50,199 bases of DNA from an uncultured Opitutales bacterium (GTDB lineage Bacteria; Verrucomicrobiota; Verrucomicrobiia; Opitutales; Intestinicryptomonadaceae), in contig CALXNZ010000018.1 in assembly GCA_944389885.1 (NCBI GenBank), forward strand, positions 1 through 50,199, in the 5' to 3' direction. The notes beneath the pieces were generated by a model, which saw only the letters and a program-made list of their open reading frames with translations, was not told where the DNA came from and ran no database searches. Made by a program: the position numbers and the translations under genes. Positions 23,701 to 32,379 of the stretch are shown one piece after another; positions within the stretch are counted from its first letter, which is position 1, and each line of letters begins with the position of its first letter.

Positions 23701-25008
23701 TCAGGAAAGTTCGCTCAACGCCCTATCTATTCTTTTTGAGACGCGCCCGCCTCCCAAAAGATCCAGCATAGGCACCATATCCGGACCGCCTGCAAGCCCT
23801 GACACCGCCAATCTCAACGGAGAAAAATATTCGGCAAGCTTCAATCCCTTGGATTCCGCGGCCTCGCATATCTTGTCGTGAAGCGCCTGCCCGTCAAAAT
23901 TCGATTCTGATTTGAGCATTTCCCTTATCTCTACAAGGCGCGCAATGGGATCTCCCTTCTTAAATACTTTTTCCTTTGCCACGGGATCGAAAGCATACGA
24001 ATCATCGAAGAAAAAGTCCACCATGGAGGGAAAAGCCTCAAGGTTTAAAGCCTTCGGCTGGCATAGCGCAAAAACCTTATTTGCATATTCCTCCATTCCG
24101 GTGAAGTCGCGCTTCATTGATGCTGCGGCGAGTTCGCAGAATTTGTCCGCCGGAAGAGCGCGCAAATGCTCAGTATTGAAATGGGCCATTTTGCGCTCGT
24201 CGAACCTCGCGTTGCTCTTTACTATCCCGTGGAAATCGAACAGCTTGATTATTTCGCCTATGTCCATAATCTCCTTGTCGTTTTTCGGATTCCAACCGAG
24301 CATGCAAAGATAGTTGCGGACAGCCTCGGGCAGAAAATTCTTTGCCTGGTATTCCTCTATAAGAGCGCCCCTGTCGCGCTTGCTCATCTTGCCTTGCCCC
24401 TCGCTCTTCAAAATCAAGGGAATGTGCGCAAATTGGGGCATGGGGGCGTCAAAGGCCTTGAACAGCTCTATGTGTTTGTTTGTGTTTGTAAGATGGTCCT
24501 GCCCGCGAATTACGTCAGTAATTTTCATGCAGATATCGTCAACCACGTTTACAAAATGAAATACCGGCGTCCCGTTCGAGCGGAATATTGGAAAATCCTT
24601 TTCCTCTATTCTGGCTACGTCGCCGTAAACGGCGTCGTGGAGAATCTGTTTTTCCCCAGACACCTTGAAAAACACGGCGCCGTCTTTGTCGTAAGCCCTG
24701 CCCTTCTTGCGGAGAATTTCGAGAAATTCCAAATATATGTTTTCTCTTTGGCTCTGAAAATATGGCCCGTAATCTCCGCCCACATCTGGACCTTCGTCCC
24801 AATCCAACCCCAGCCAACGCATGCCGTTTTTGAGAATATTCAAATATTCCTCGCGGTTGCGTTCGCCGTCGGTGTCCTCTATGCGCAGGACAAAAGTCCC
24901 GCCGGTATGTTTGGCGTAAAGCCAGTTAAAAAGCGCCGTGCGGGCGCTGCCTATATGAAAAAATCCCGTCGGACTCGGCGCGAATCTTACTCTTACTTTG
25001 TCGCTCAT
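23701..25008 (-). CDS. gltX: Glutamyl-tRNA synthetase
   Basis: A class I synthetase that charges tRNA-Glu. The HIGH signature is HIGS at residues 18-21 in APSPTGFFHIGSARTALFN, and KMSKR is at 207-211. At 435 residues it is somewhat shorter than many bacterial GluRS proteins, mainly in the C-terminal anticodon-binding part. Whether it is discriminating or also charges tRNA-Gln cannot be decided here, as no glnS or gatCAB gene is in view. It follows the IDI-like NUDIX gene by 21 bases and precedes rny in the same direction. Confidence 0.95.
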   Translation of the reverse strand: MSDKVRVRFAPSPTGFFHIGSARTALFNWLYAKHTGGTFVLRIEDTDGERNREEYLNILKNGMRWLGLDWDEGPDVGGDYGPYFQSQRENIYLEFLEILRKKGRAYDKDGAVFFKVSGEKQILHDAVYGDVARIEEKDFPIFRSNGTPVFHFVNVVDDICMKITDVIRGQDHLTNTNKHIELFKAFDAPMPQFAHIPLILKSEGQGKMSKRDRGALIEEYQAKNFLPEAVRNYLCMLGWNPKNDKEIMDIGEIIKLFDFHGIVKSNARFDERKMAHFNTEHLRALPADKFCELAAASMKRDFTGMEEYANKVFALCQPKALNLEAFPSMVDFFFDDSYAFDPVAKEKVFKKGDPIARLVEIREMLKSESNFDGQALHDKICEAAESKGLKLAEYFSPLRLAVSGLAGGPDMVPMLDLLGGGRVSKRIDRALSELS

Positions 25009-25029
25009 TTCGTTTATGCGTTAAAAATT

Positions 25030-25548
25030 TTAACTTTTTTTTGACTTAAAAAATTTCCATACCTCGAGAAATGCCGGAGTAAATTTCTCCGGAAATTCCG
25101 CAATCATTCTTTCAAACTTGGGAATTTCAATCCAATCAAATCCCTCTATTTCTTCGGGGGAAAATTTAAGTTTTACAGCCTCGCCAATTCTGTATTCGTA
25201 AACATATACAAATTCCATTCCCGTTGACGGAGAGGCTGCAATCTTGCCTATTTTCACAAGTTCGGAGGATTTTATGCAAATGCCGGTTTCTTCGCGCATT
25301 TCCCTCTCCACTCCGCAATCGTAAGTCTCCCCGGAATCCACATGACCCGAACACGAAGTCGTATAGCATGAAGGATAGGTGTCCTTCTTTGGCGAACGCA
25401 TCTGCAAAAGGATTTTTTTACCGTCCAAGGAGAAAATCAGCACATGGGCGGATCTGTGCATATGCCCGAGCGAATGAACCTGCGAGCGCGGAGCCGATCC
25501 GACTACCGTGTCATTGGAATCAACTATATCGAAAATATCATCCGCCAT
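25030..25548 (-). CDS. NUDIX hydrolase related to isopentenyl-diphosphate isomerase (YfcD-like)
   Basis: A 172-residue NUDIX protein. It opens with DIFDIVDSNDTVVGSAPRS and HRSAHVLIF, the beginning shared by YfcD and IDI-like NUDIX proteins. The Nudix box at about 68-90 (GHVDSGETYDCGVEREMREE) is complete. Type 1 isopentenyl isomerases share this fold but need a cysteine and glutamate at set places. SCSGHVDSGE has a cysteine near that position, so isomerase activity cannot be excluded. A hydrolase of unknown substrate is the safer call. It is packed between the DUF362 gene (one-base gap) and gltX. Confidence 0.85.
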   Translation of the reverse strand: MADDIFDIVDSNDTVVGSAPRSQVHSLGHMHRSAHVLIFSLDGKKILLQMRSPKKDTYPSCYTTSCSGHVDSGETYDCGVEREMREETGICIKSSELVKIGKIAASPSTGMEFVYVYEYRIGEAVKLKFSPEEIEGFDWIEIPKFERMIAEFPEKFTPAFLEVWKFFKSKKS

Positions 25549-25549
25549 T

Positions 25550-26608
25550 TTACTGCCTTTTTGAGGAATACGGCACGTTTACGCGGCGTATTTTTCTAAA
25601 ATCCCAATCACCCACGCCAAGTTCCTTGCAATAGTTGAGAACTGGAGGCTGGGGATCTATGGGAGAAAATCCGAAAGCCCTGCGGGATTTATTTATAAGC
25701 TCATATGCTATGAAGTCAACGGCGACAGGATTCGCGCTCAACAATATTTTAGGCTCGGAAAATGTGCAGCGGGAATTGAATACTGCGCCCCCGACAAATT
25801 GTCCCTTTTCAAGACTCAGAATTGTGAACATATGCGATCCGTTCAATTCGGGGATTGCGCAGACTTCCGCCGCGGCCATAGACGCGTTGGCAGGCGATTT
25901 TAGGAAGCGCTCGTTGTTCGACATATTCCAGATGCTTGCGTTGCCGAGGGCCGCGCAAACGCCGAGCCCCTCCATATCCGTTATAACCGGAAGATTTATC
26001 CAAAAATCCACGGTTAAGAACAGCGGCACGGGCAGGTAGCTCTTGCGCAATTCCGGATTGTAAAGCTCTCCGATTCCCGTCATGCCCCGCACGGATTTAG
26101 GGGTCAGAGGGTTGTCGTAGAACCAATTTTTGTCGAAAAATTTACGGCTTTCTATATCGGCAACATTCACGCCGCCATAGTTGTCCGGTTTTCCCGCCCG
26201 AAGTTCAGAATATTTTGGCAAGAATCCGCATTCGCGCAATTTTCTGCGCGACATATCCACGATGGTTATATCCGACTTTTTGTATCCGCGCTTTTCGAGC
26301 TGGTCTATAACGGCGTCGACAAGTTCTTTAGGGGTATCGATACCCGGCCCGGAATTTGTATAGACCTTTATGCCGACCTTACCTTTTTTTCCTTTTGAAA
26401 TCGAGCGCCCCCAATCTTTTTCAAACGCCTTAAAAAGAGATGCTACAGCCTTTGAGTATGACGACGCCGAAAAGTCCGGGACTCCGACTTCAAAAAGAGC
26501 GTCCCGCGGAGGCTTTGCCGGCGGCTCCGCCGACTCTTGAGCAAAAAGGGCTGCCGATATTGAGAACAATGCGGCGCACAGAAGAGTTTTTAAGAAAGCT
26601 TTTGCCAT
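25550..26608 (-). CDS. Exported DUF362 family protein
   Basis: A 352-residue protein with a Sec signal peptide (basic start, hydrophobic core, likely cleavage after ALFAQ near 23-25). The mature part has the DUF362 pattern GKVGIKVYTNSGPGIDTPKELVDAVIDQLEKRGY, then DITIVD, a central INLPVITDMEGLGVCAALGN segment and a late LLSANPVAVDFIAYELI. Many DUF362 proteins carry ferredoxin-type cysteine clusters; this one does not. The function of the family is unknown. The stop is one base from the next start, so it is co-transcribed with the NUDIX gene and gltX. A 126-base A+T-rich gap separates it from the aldolase gene upstream. Confidence 0.82.
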   Translation of the reverse strand: MAKAFLKTLLCAALFSISAALFAQESAEPPAKPPRDALFEVGVPDFSASSYSKAVASLFKAFEKDWGRSISKGKKGKVGIKVYTNSGPGIDTPKELVDAVIDQLEKRGYKKSDITIVDMSRRKLRECGFLPKYSELRAGKPDNYGGVNVADIESRKFFDKNWFYDNPLTPKSVRGMTGIGELYNPELRKSYLPVPLFLTVDFWINLPVITDMEGLGVCAALGNASIWNMSNNERFLKSPANASMAAAEVCAIPELNGSHMFTILSLEKGQFVGGAVFNSRCTFSEPKILLSANPVAVDFIAYELINKSRRAFGFSPIDPQPPVLNYCKELGVGDWDFRKIRRVNVPYSSKRQ

Positions 26609-26734
26609 TTCCTTTGACTTGAATTTTTTACGGTTTGTAAAAAACCATTTAAAATAAGCCTTCTACTAAAAAAGGTTTTCCGCCTTTTGCAAGCTCTCTT
26701 AAAGAAAAAGCACTTAATTAGATTCTAAAACAGG

Positions 26735-27712
26735 TCAGTAGGATTTTTTATTTTTAGTGGACAACAAATCATCGGCCAAGTCCCTCTTTGGTTTTATGCC
26801 GAGAATTTTTAATCTTGAGTGGTATAATTTTACAGCCTCCACAGGATTCACATCTGCGTCGGCCACACGGCGCAGACATTCCACAAATTCAATAGGCGAT
26901 TCCGACATATTTATTTTGCGCCCGAACAACGCCGCCATTGCCCCATATTTTTGCGCTTCATAAAGAAGATTGAATGCGTCGAAAGACGTTCCGGCGCTTC
27001 CGCCCAATACCCCCACCACTATGCTGGAATCATAACCCGCCAGCTCCTCCATCGCAGCGGGCCCATTATAGGCCACCTTCAGAAAACGCGGCCTCTCAGA
27101 TTTAGGAACTCCCGCGAGGCAACGCACTATGCTGTCATTGACAAACTGCGGAATTTTTTCCTCCGGCAGTCCCTCCGGCGCATTCGGATTAAAGACCTCG
27201 AAAAAATACGACAGCCCTTTTTGCTTAGCCTCTGCGCGGAAAGCCTTAAACTCACGAAGAGCCGCAACATCAAAATCTACACAGTTATTAAACGTTGCCG
27301 AATACAGAGCCAGATTTGCGCCAGCCGAAATAATGGAGTCTATGCTCGCCGAAGAAAACGGCCTGGACTTCTGAGTGGCATAAGAAGACCCGCGCGCGCA
27401 CCAAATATCGGTTGTATCGTTGGCTCTCGCAGCCGGAGTGACAGCCGAATCCATAAAAATTCCCTCCTCCTTGGACAAAATCTCCAGATTCGACACCGAC
27501 ATTAACATGATGTCCACTATCCCCTGCCCGACAATTTCGCGCATGCGGGCCCTATATGCCTCCATGGGGATAGGCTTGCCGTCGGCGTCAAAACCGGCAG
27601 ATACTATTCCTCCGGCCATATCGGCGTCTTTGGCGTCGGCAATTATAAAATTTTTCGGGCTTCTGTCGCCCGAGGCTATTTTTTCGAGTTTTATATCGAG
27701 ACTCTTTTTCAT
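26735..27712 (-). CDS. Class I aldolase-like (beta/alpha)8 barrel protein
   Basis: A 325-residue protein with the look of a DhnA/FbaB/LacD-type class I aldolase. A probable Schiff-base lysine is K212, in RFLKVAYNG. A strand VVGVLGGSAGTSFDAF follows, where these enzymes bind phosphate, and then AALFGRKIN, like the AVGRNIF end motif of the family. An N-terminal part with VDIMLMS and a C-terminal helix (DVNPVEAVKLYHS) complete the barrel. The substrate is unknown. The start overlaps the PfkB kinase stop by four bases, so the kinase probably makes the phosphosugar that this protein cleaves. Assignment to the aldolase superfamily is by motif, not by alignment. Confidence 0.7.
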   Translation of the reverse strand: MKKSLDIKLEKIASGDRSPKNFIIADAKDADMAGGIVSAGFDADGKPIPMEAYRARMREIVGQGIVDIMLMSVSNLEILSKEEGIFMDSAVTPAARANDTTDIWCARGSSYATQKSRPFSSASIDSIISAGANLALYSATFNNCVDFDVAALREFKAFRAEAKQKGLSYFFEVFNPNAPEGLPEEKIPQFVNDSIVRCLAGVPKSERPRFLKVAYNGPAAMEELAGYDSSIVVGVLGGSAGTSFDAFNLLYEAQKYGAMAALFGRKINMSESPIEFVECLRRVADADVNPVEAVKLYHSRLKILGIKPKRDLADDLLSTKNKKSY

Positions 27713-28728
27713 ATGTTTCCAAATCCGTATTTATCAGCCAGCGACAAGCATTCTTTCCACGGGAGCATTCCGTCCGACGCCGAAGCCGAAGTGAGCGACT
27801 GCGCCGCCGCGCAAACCCCCAATTTCAGGCACTCGCCCATATTCCAGCCAAAATGCACGCCGCATATTATTCCCGCATAAAACGCGTCTCCGGCTCCCGT
27901 TGTGCCCTTTATAAATTCTCTCGGAAAATTTATCGCACCCTGCTTAAAGACAGAACCGTCGCTGCCAAAAGCGTACGCTCCATCTTTGAAATGCACTATC
28001 AAAAATTTCCTAATGCCGCGCGACAAAACTCCGTCGGCAAGTTTTTTGAGGGTTTCAAATTCAGTCGCCTGCCCAGGCGGCACGCTTGTACCTTCCAACA
28101 TTTGAAGCTCAAGTTCGTTCACCGACAAATAATCTAAATGCGGCAAAGATTTTGCGGTTATGGCTTTAAAGTCCACGTTTGCGCTCACCAAATCCGAGCA
28201 GGTTATGAACCCCCTTTCCGAGGCTTCCCTAAAGAGCGCGGAATGTCCGTTCTCGCCGTTTTCGCCGCACGAGTCAAGCTTGGCGAGGAGGCCGAAGTAT
28301 CCCTCGAGAAATATCTTTGCCCCAGATTTCGACAAATCGACATGCCGCGCCTGTAAATTATCGTTGCTGCCGCGGTGGTGGAAAAACGTTCTCCTTCCGG
28401 TATCAAAGGCGGTCATCACATCAGTGAACGAAGTTGGATACGACGGATCTTTAATGAATCCGGAAGTATCTATGCCGTGGTTTTTGCAATCGCACAAAAT
28501 GCTTTCGGCGTCGGAATCGTCCCCAAGGAGCCCGCAGGCGTAAAGCGGGAAAGGCGCATTCATTTTTGCCAAATCCTTCAGTACATTGTACGGGCAGCCC
28601 CCGCCGGCGGTCTTTGTCTCCAATATGGTGCACAATGTATCCTCTTCCGGGTATTTATCGACAATCTTTATGTGGTCGACAAGCCAAGTCCCCATACCTA
28701 ATACGCCAACGCGTTCGCCAGAGTTCAT
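27709..28728 (-). CDS. PfkB-family sugar kinase
   Basis: A 339-residue ribokinase/PfkB kinase. The N-terminal substrate-binding segment GGGCPYNVLKDLAKM (about 43-57) and the second signature with anion hole and catalytic aspartate, GTTGAGDAFYAG (near 285), are both intact. A YLSVNELELQML motif, the NExE-type position of the family, lies in the middle. The sugar cannot be read from sequence. Coupling to the aldolase-like gene by a four-base overlap points to a two-step route: phosphorylation of a ketose or sugar-acid derivative, then aldol cleavage, as in the IolC/IolJ, LacC/LacD or YihV/YihT pairs. It is divergent from the TPR lipoprotein gene. Confidence 0.88.
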   Translation of the reverse strand: MNSGERVGVLGMGTWLVDHIKIVDKYPEEDTLCTILETKTAGGGCPYNVLKDLAKMNAPFPLYACGLLGDDSDAESILCDCKNHGIDTSGFIKDPSYPTSFTDVMTAFDTGRRTFFHHRGSNDNLQARHVDLSKSGAKIFLEGYFGLLAKLDSCGENGENGHSALFREASERGFITCSDLVSANVDFKAITAKSLPHLDYLSVNELELQMLEGTSVPPGQATEFETLKKLADGVLSRGIRKFLIVHFKDGAYAFGSDGSVFKQGAINFPREFIKGTTGAGDAFYAGIICGVHFGWNMGECLKLGVCAAAQSLTSASASDGMLPWKECLSLADKYGFGNI

Positions 28729-28836
28729 ATAAAACGTTTTATTTCATAAAATAAGAGAGTCAAGAAATAAAAATCGAATAAAATTTTTTGGGAGAATAAA
28801 AAAAACGACTTTAAATGGCACAAAAAGAAAAGCCTC

Positions 28837-28864
28837 TTGACTAATCTAAATGCGGGAACATTAT
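28837..28864 (+). promoter_or_regulatory. Possible sigma-70 promoter before the TPR lipoprotein gene
   Basis: TTGACT (28837-28842) matches the -35 consensus at five of six positions, and CATTAT (28859-28864) lies 16 bases on as a weaker -10. The predicted transcript start would be about 80 bases before the ATG at 28955. It may drive the TPR-dnaG-rpoD group. Confidence 0.4.
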
Positions 28865-28954
28865 GGAAGATGTGAAAATATAAAGTTCGCGTTTTCCGAG
28901 GCGCAAATAGAAATGTTGGCGCCGAGGTGAAATTGCGTAAAAATCCGACAGAAT

Positions 28955-30502
28955 ATGCAAAACAAAACGACATTTTTGAAACGCGCGTTTCTTTCTCTGC
29001 TATTGCCATTGTGCGCATTGCTCAGCGCATGCGGAGAGAAAACCCCTGAACAAATAGCTGCCGAAAACAAGAGAAATTCTGAAATAGCGGTAAGGCGGGC
29101 GCAAGTGCTCATATTCGACGGGAAAACTGCTGACGCGATAGTCATGCTCGAGGAGGCGAGCCAGAAATACGGCACCGGAGTGGAATTGTGCGAAGCTTTG
29201 GCATACGCCTACTCCCAAGAGGGGAAGTTTGCCGACGCCGCTATGTGTTTTGAAAAAGCTTCCGATTTAAAGGGGGGCGACCCTTCCCTGCAAATAAGCG
29301 CTGCAAAGACCTACGAACAGGCGGGGGTATTGGATTCCGCCATAAAAGCCTACGAAAAATATTTAAAGCTAAAACCCGGAGACGCCGTTGCCTGGAAATC
29401 TCTGGCTTCATGCTGCGTGAAAGCCGAATATTATGAGGACGCCCTCAAGCACTATCTTGCCGCTATAAAGGCCATAGGCCGCGACCCAAACACCACCGAA
29501 GCCGCAGAAATCGGAGAGCTTTTCATAAAAAACGGGAACGCCCACCAGGCGCAAAGATGGCTTGAGGCCGCATACGCCGTCACTCTTCCCGAAAACGCGG
29601 AAGTAAAAAAGAAGCTGCTCTCGAATCTTATAGCGGTATATCTTTCCCTAAAAGACATGGGCAAGCTTGAACGCGCCGTAAACGACGCAGACGCGATAGA
29701 CAAAAATCTCGTGGAGTCGGCTTATCCGGGGCTGCACGCCAAGATAGCCGATTTTAAGGCGAAATTAAAAGAGGCCGAGGAGGCCTTTAAGACGGAGCAA
29801 AAGAAGAAAGAAGAGGCCGCATTGGCCGAGCGCAAGGCAAAGGAAGAGGCCGCCGCGAAAGCCGAAGCCGAGCGCAAGGCGAAAGAGGAGGCTGAGCGCA
29901 AAGCAAAAGAAGAATCCGAAAAGGCTGCAATGCCAATCGACGCAAATTCCGAATCTGACGGAAAAAAATCCGAAGTAGTTTCGGAGGAAAGCACGATTTC
30001 CGACGCCCAAGCCAAACCCGCAGAGGCGGAGAAAAAGCCGACCGCTTTAGAGATGTCGCGCGACTATCTCTCCAAGGGGGAGGCAAAGTTGGCCGAGCGC
30101 TCCGCCCATATCGCAATAGCCGACAATAGGACTTCGCCCGAAGCCTGGCATGCCCTCGCAAAATCTTACGAGGCCCAAAATAAAGCCAACGATTCCTTTC
30201 TGGCAGCCCGCGAAGCGTTAAAACTTAACCCCGACGATATAAACGCCACCCTTTATTATCTAAAGAATGCCAGCCGCGTGCAAAACAACGAGCATTTTCT
30301 AAACAGCCTATACAGGGCCCACGAAAAATTCCCCAACAACGTTGAAATACTCGTGGGGCTCGCCAGAACTTACAACGCTTTGAAAGACAAGCCAAACGCA
30401 AGATATTTCTACGCAAAATTTCTGAGAGAAGCCCTAAAAGAGCATCCATTGTACGAAGAAATGCAACAGGAATACGATTCGCTATCGCCTGAGGAAAAAT
30501 AA
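28955..30502 (+). CDS. TPR-repeat lipoprotein with Lys/Glu/Ala-rich linker
   Basis: A 515-residue exported protein. The N-terminus has a lipobox (LLSACGEK; lipidated cysteine near 26). Tetratricopeptide repeats fill about 40-240, including YGTGVELCEALAYAYSQEG and GDAVAWKSLASCCVKAEYY. A strongly charged segment of KAKEEAERKAKEE-type repeats follows (about 265-315), then an acidic linker, and more TPR units run to the end. It probably acts as a scaffold or assembly factor in the cell envelope; the partner is unknown. It lies seven bases before dnaG, the place usually held by rpsU in other bacteria. The repeated K/E/A codons are low-complexity sequence, not a frameshift. Confidence 0.87.
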   Translation: MQNKTTFLKRAFLSLLLPLCALLSACGEKTPEQIAAENKRNSEIAVRRAQVLIFDGKTADAIVMLEEASQKYGTGVELCEALAYAYSQEGKFADAAMCFEKASDLKGGDPSLQISAAKTYEQAGVLDSAIKAYEKYLKLKPGDAVAWKSLASCCVKAEYYEDALKHYLAAIKAIGRDPNTTEAAEIGELFIKNGNAHQAQRWLEAAYAVTLPENAEVKKKLLSNLIAVYLSLKDMGKLERAVNDADAIDKNLVESAYPGLHAKIADFKAKLKEAEEAFKTEQKKKEEAALAERKAKEEAAAKAEAERKAKEEAERKAKEESEKAAMPIDANSESDGKKSEVVSEESTISDAQAKPAEAEKKPTALEMSRDYLSKGEAKLAERSAHIAIADNRTSPEAWHALAKSYEAQNKANDSFLAAREALKLNPDDINATLYYLKNASRVQNNEHFLNSLYRAHEKFPNNVEILVGLARTYNALKDKPNARYFYAKFLREALKEHPLYEEMQQEYDSLSPEEK

Positions 30503-30509
30503 GCTCCAC

Positions 30510-32360
30510 ATGCCCTTTATAAAGAAAAGCAGCATTGAGGAAGTGCGCGCGCGCGTGAATATTTACGATATCGTGTCGCGCTACGTAAACTTGCGCAAAT
30601 GCGGATCCTCCTACAAGGGTCTGAGTCCTTTCACAAACGAAAAAACTCCGTCATTTTTCGTGTATCCGGACAAAAATTTTTATTATTGTTTTAGCACCAG
30701 CCAGGGCGGAGACATATTCCAATTCATAAAGATTAAGGAGAATTTGAATTTCAACGAAGCCGTAGAATTCATAGCCGATAGATTTTCAATCCCCCTTCAG
30801 TATGAAGACAATAAAGGCCCAGTTCCAAACAGATCTGTGAGGAAAGAGCTGTACGAAATAAACGAAATCGCCGCAGACTACTACTCCAGAGAGTTTTTCG
30901 GGAACTCCGGGCAAGCGTCAGCCATACGCAAATATTGGACAGGCGAACGCGGCTTTACGCTCGACGACGCCAAAAAACTTAGGATAGGTTTTGCCCCGCC
31001 GTCGTCCGACCCCCTAAAAAAGCTCCTGCTCTCAAAGAAATTCTCAATAGAGGCTTTGCGCTCTTGCGGATTGTTTTTTGCCCGCGACTCAGACTTTCGG
31101 AACTTCATGCCCAGATTCAGGGGAAGATTGATAATACCGATTTCAGATTCGCAAGGGCGGCCGATAGCCTTTACCGCTCGAAAGACGGAATTTACCCCGT
31201 CGGATATATCCTATGAAGAAGGCAAATATGTAAATTCGCCCGAGACCGACATATTCAAAAAGAACTCCGTACTATTCAATTTCGATAAGGCAAAAGAACC
31301 TGCAGAAAAAAAGCGCTACTTTATACTCGTCGAGGGCCAGATTGACACAATACGCATGTACTGCAGCGGATTTGACAATACGGTGGCCTCCCAGGGTACG
31401 GGAGCCGGAGCCGAACATTTTTCGCTGATGAAACGCCACGCCGACAAAGTCGTGCTGCTGTTCGACGGAGATTCCGCCGGGCGCAAAACGGCATTGAGAG
31501 TAATCCCCATTTGCATAAAAGCGGAAATAGAACCTTACATCGCCGCGCTTCCCGAGGGGGAAGATCCCGACTCTTACCTGCGCAAGAATACCGTAGAATC
31601 AATGCGGGAAATAGTGGAGAACCGGCGGGAAAACGCGGTGTCGTATGCGGCAAAACACGCTCTCGACGAAATCTCCAACCCATCGCCCACCGACAAACTC
31701 GCCGCAATGAAAAGACTTTTTGAAATGATTTCGCCGGCAAAATCTCAGGTGATACTCGACGATTATCTTAGGGAAATATCCCGGCATTTGCTTCTCGACC
31801 CCCTATCTGTATCCGCCGACTTTAAGAAATGGAAGAGAGGACAAGAATCAAAGGGCCAACAGGCTGAATCTTCACCCAGCCAGACAAAAACAGGAAAATT
31901 ATCCGGAGAAGGCATGCTGACCAACGCCGTGTACGACGCCCTATTCGTATGCCTTCATTACGATAACGTTGCAGAAGCACTGTCCCAAATTATAAGCGAC
32001 GCGTGGATTTCGGACGATTCGACGGAATCCGCCGCATTGAAAAAAATTCTTGCCCTGCATAGGGAAGGTATAGGATTCTCTCTGTCAGAGCTGAACGAGT
32101 ACTTTGACGATGAATCTCAAAAAAATTTAATATATAAATTGTCATCTGCGGATAAATCAATAATAGAGAATCCCGTAAAATATGCCAACGACTGCATACA
32201 AAAGATTTACAATAAATATGTGGGAGAAGAAATACGCGAGCTTAACAAACGCCTTTCAGAATCCGATAAAAACAGTTCCGAACAATTTACGATTTTAAAG
32301 AGGATAAGCGAATTGCGCAGGGAATCACGCCTTGCCCCGACCTTGTCTGAAGTCTCTTAA
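30510..32360 (+). CDS. dnaG: DNA primase with a degenerate zinc-binding domain
   Basis: DnaG makes RNA primers for chromosome replication. The 616-residue protein has the N-terminal zinc-ribbon fold region (about 30-75). The RNA-polymerase core follows (RFRGRLIIPISD near 206), then the TOPRIM metal site (LVEGQIDTIR and LLFDGDSAGR) and a C-terminal helicase-interaction region. In the zinc region three of the four usual ligands are changed: S39 and T42 replace the Cys and His of CPFH, C60 is kept, and T63 replaces the last Cys (CFSTS instead of CFGCG). The surrounding residues (EKTPSF, GGD) are intact, so the fold is probably kept without zinc. It lies between the TPR gene and rpoD, the usual macromolecular-synthesis arrangement. 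Confidence 0.96.
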   Translation: MPFIKKSSIEEVRARVNIYDIVSRYVNLRKCGSSYKGLSPFTNEKTPSFFVYPDKNFYYCFSTSQGGDIFQFIKIKENLNFNEAVEFIADRFSIPLQYEDNKGPVPNRSVRKELYEINEIAADYYSREFFGNSGQASAIRKYWTGERGFTLDDAKKLRIGFAPPSSDPLKKLLLSKKFSIEALRSCGLFFARDSDFRNFMPRFRGRLIIPISDSQGRPIAFTARKTEFTPSDISYEEGKYVNSPETDIFKKNSVLFNFDKAKEPAEKKRYFILVEGQIDTIRMYCSGFDNTVASQGTGAGAEHFSLMKRHADKVVLLFDGDSAGRKTALRVIPICIKAEIEPYIAALPEGEDPDSYLRKNTVESMREIVENRRENAVSYAAKHALDEISNPSPTDKLAAMKRLFEMISPAKSQVILDDYLREISRHLLLDPLSVSADFKKWKRGQESKGQQAESSPSQTKTGKLSGEGMLTNAVYDALFVCLHYDNVAEALSQIISDAWISDDSTESAALKKILALHREGIGFSLSELNEYFDDESQKNLIYKLSSADKSIIENPVKYANDCIQKIYNKYVGEEIRELNKRLSESDKNSSEQFTILKRISELRRESRLAPTLSEVS

Positions 32361-32379
32361 AATTCATAACAAATAAAAT

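Noticed and set aside
24166-25044. Long open frame antisense to gltX (292 codons)
   Set aside because: gltX on the other strand has every expected motif. The antisense frame shows no domain and arises from the codon bias of the real gene.
29800-29930. Tandem DNA repeat in the TPR gene
   Set aside because: The GCGAAAGAGGAGGCTGAG-like units encode a charged low-complexity linker and are not exact enough to be a separate repeat element.
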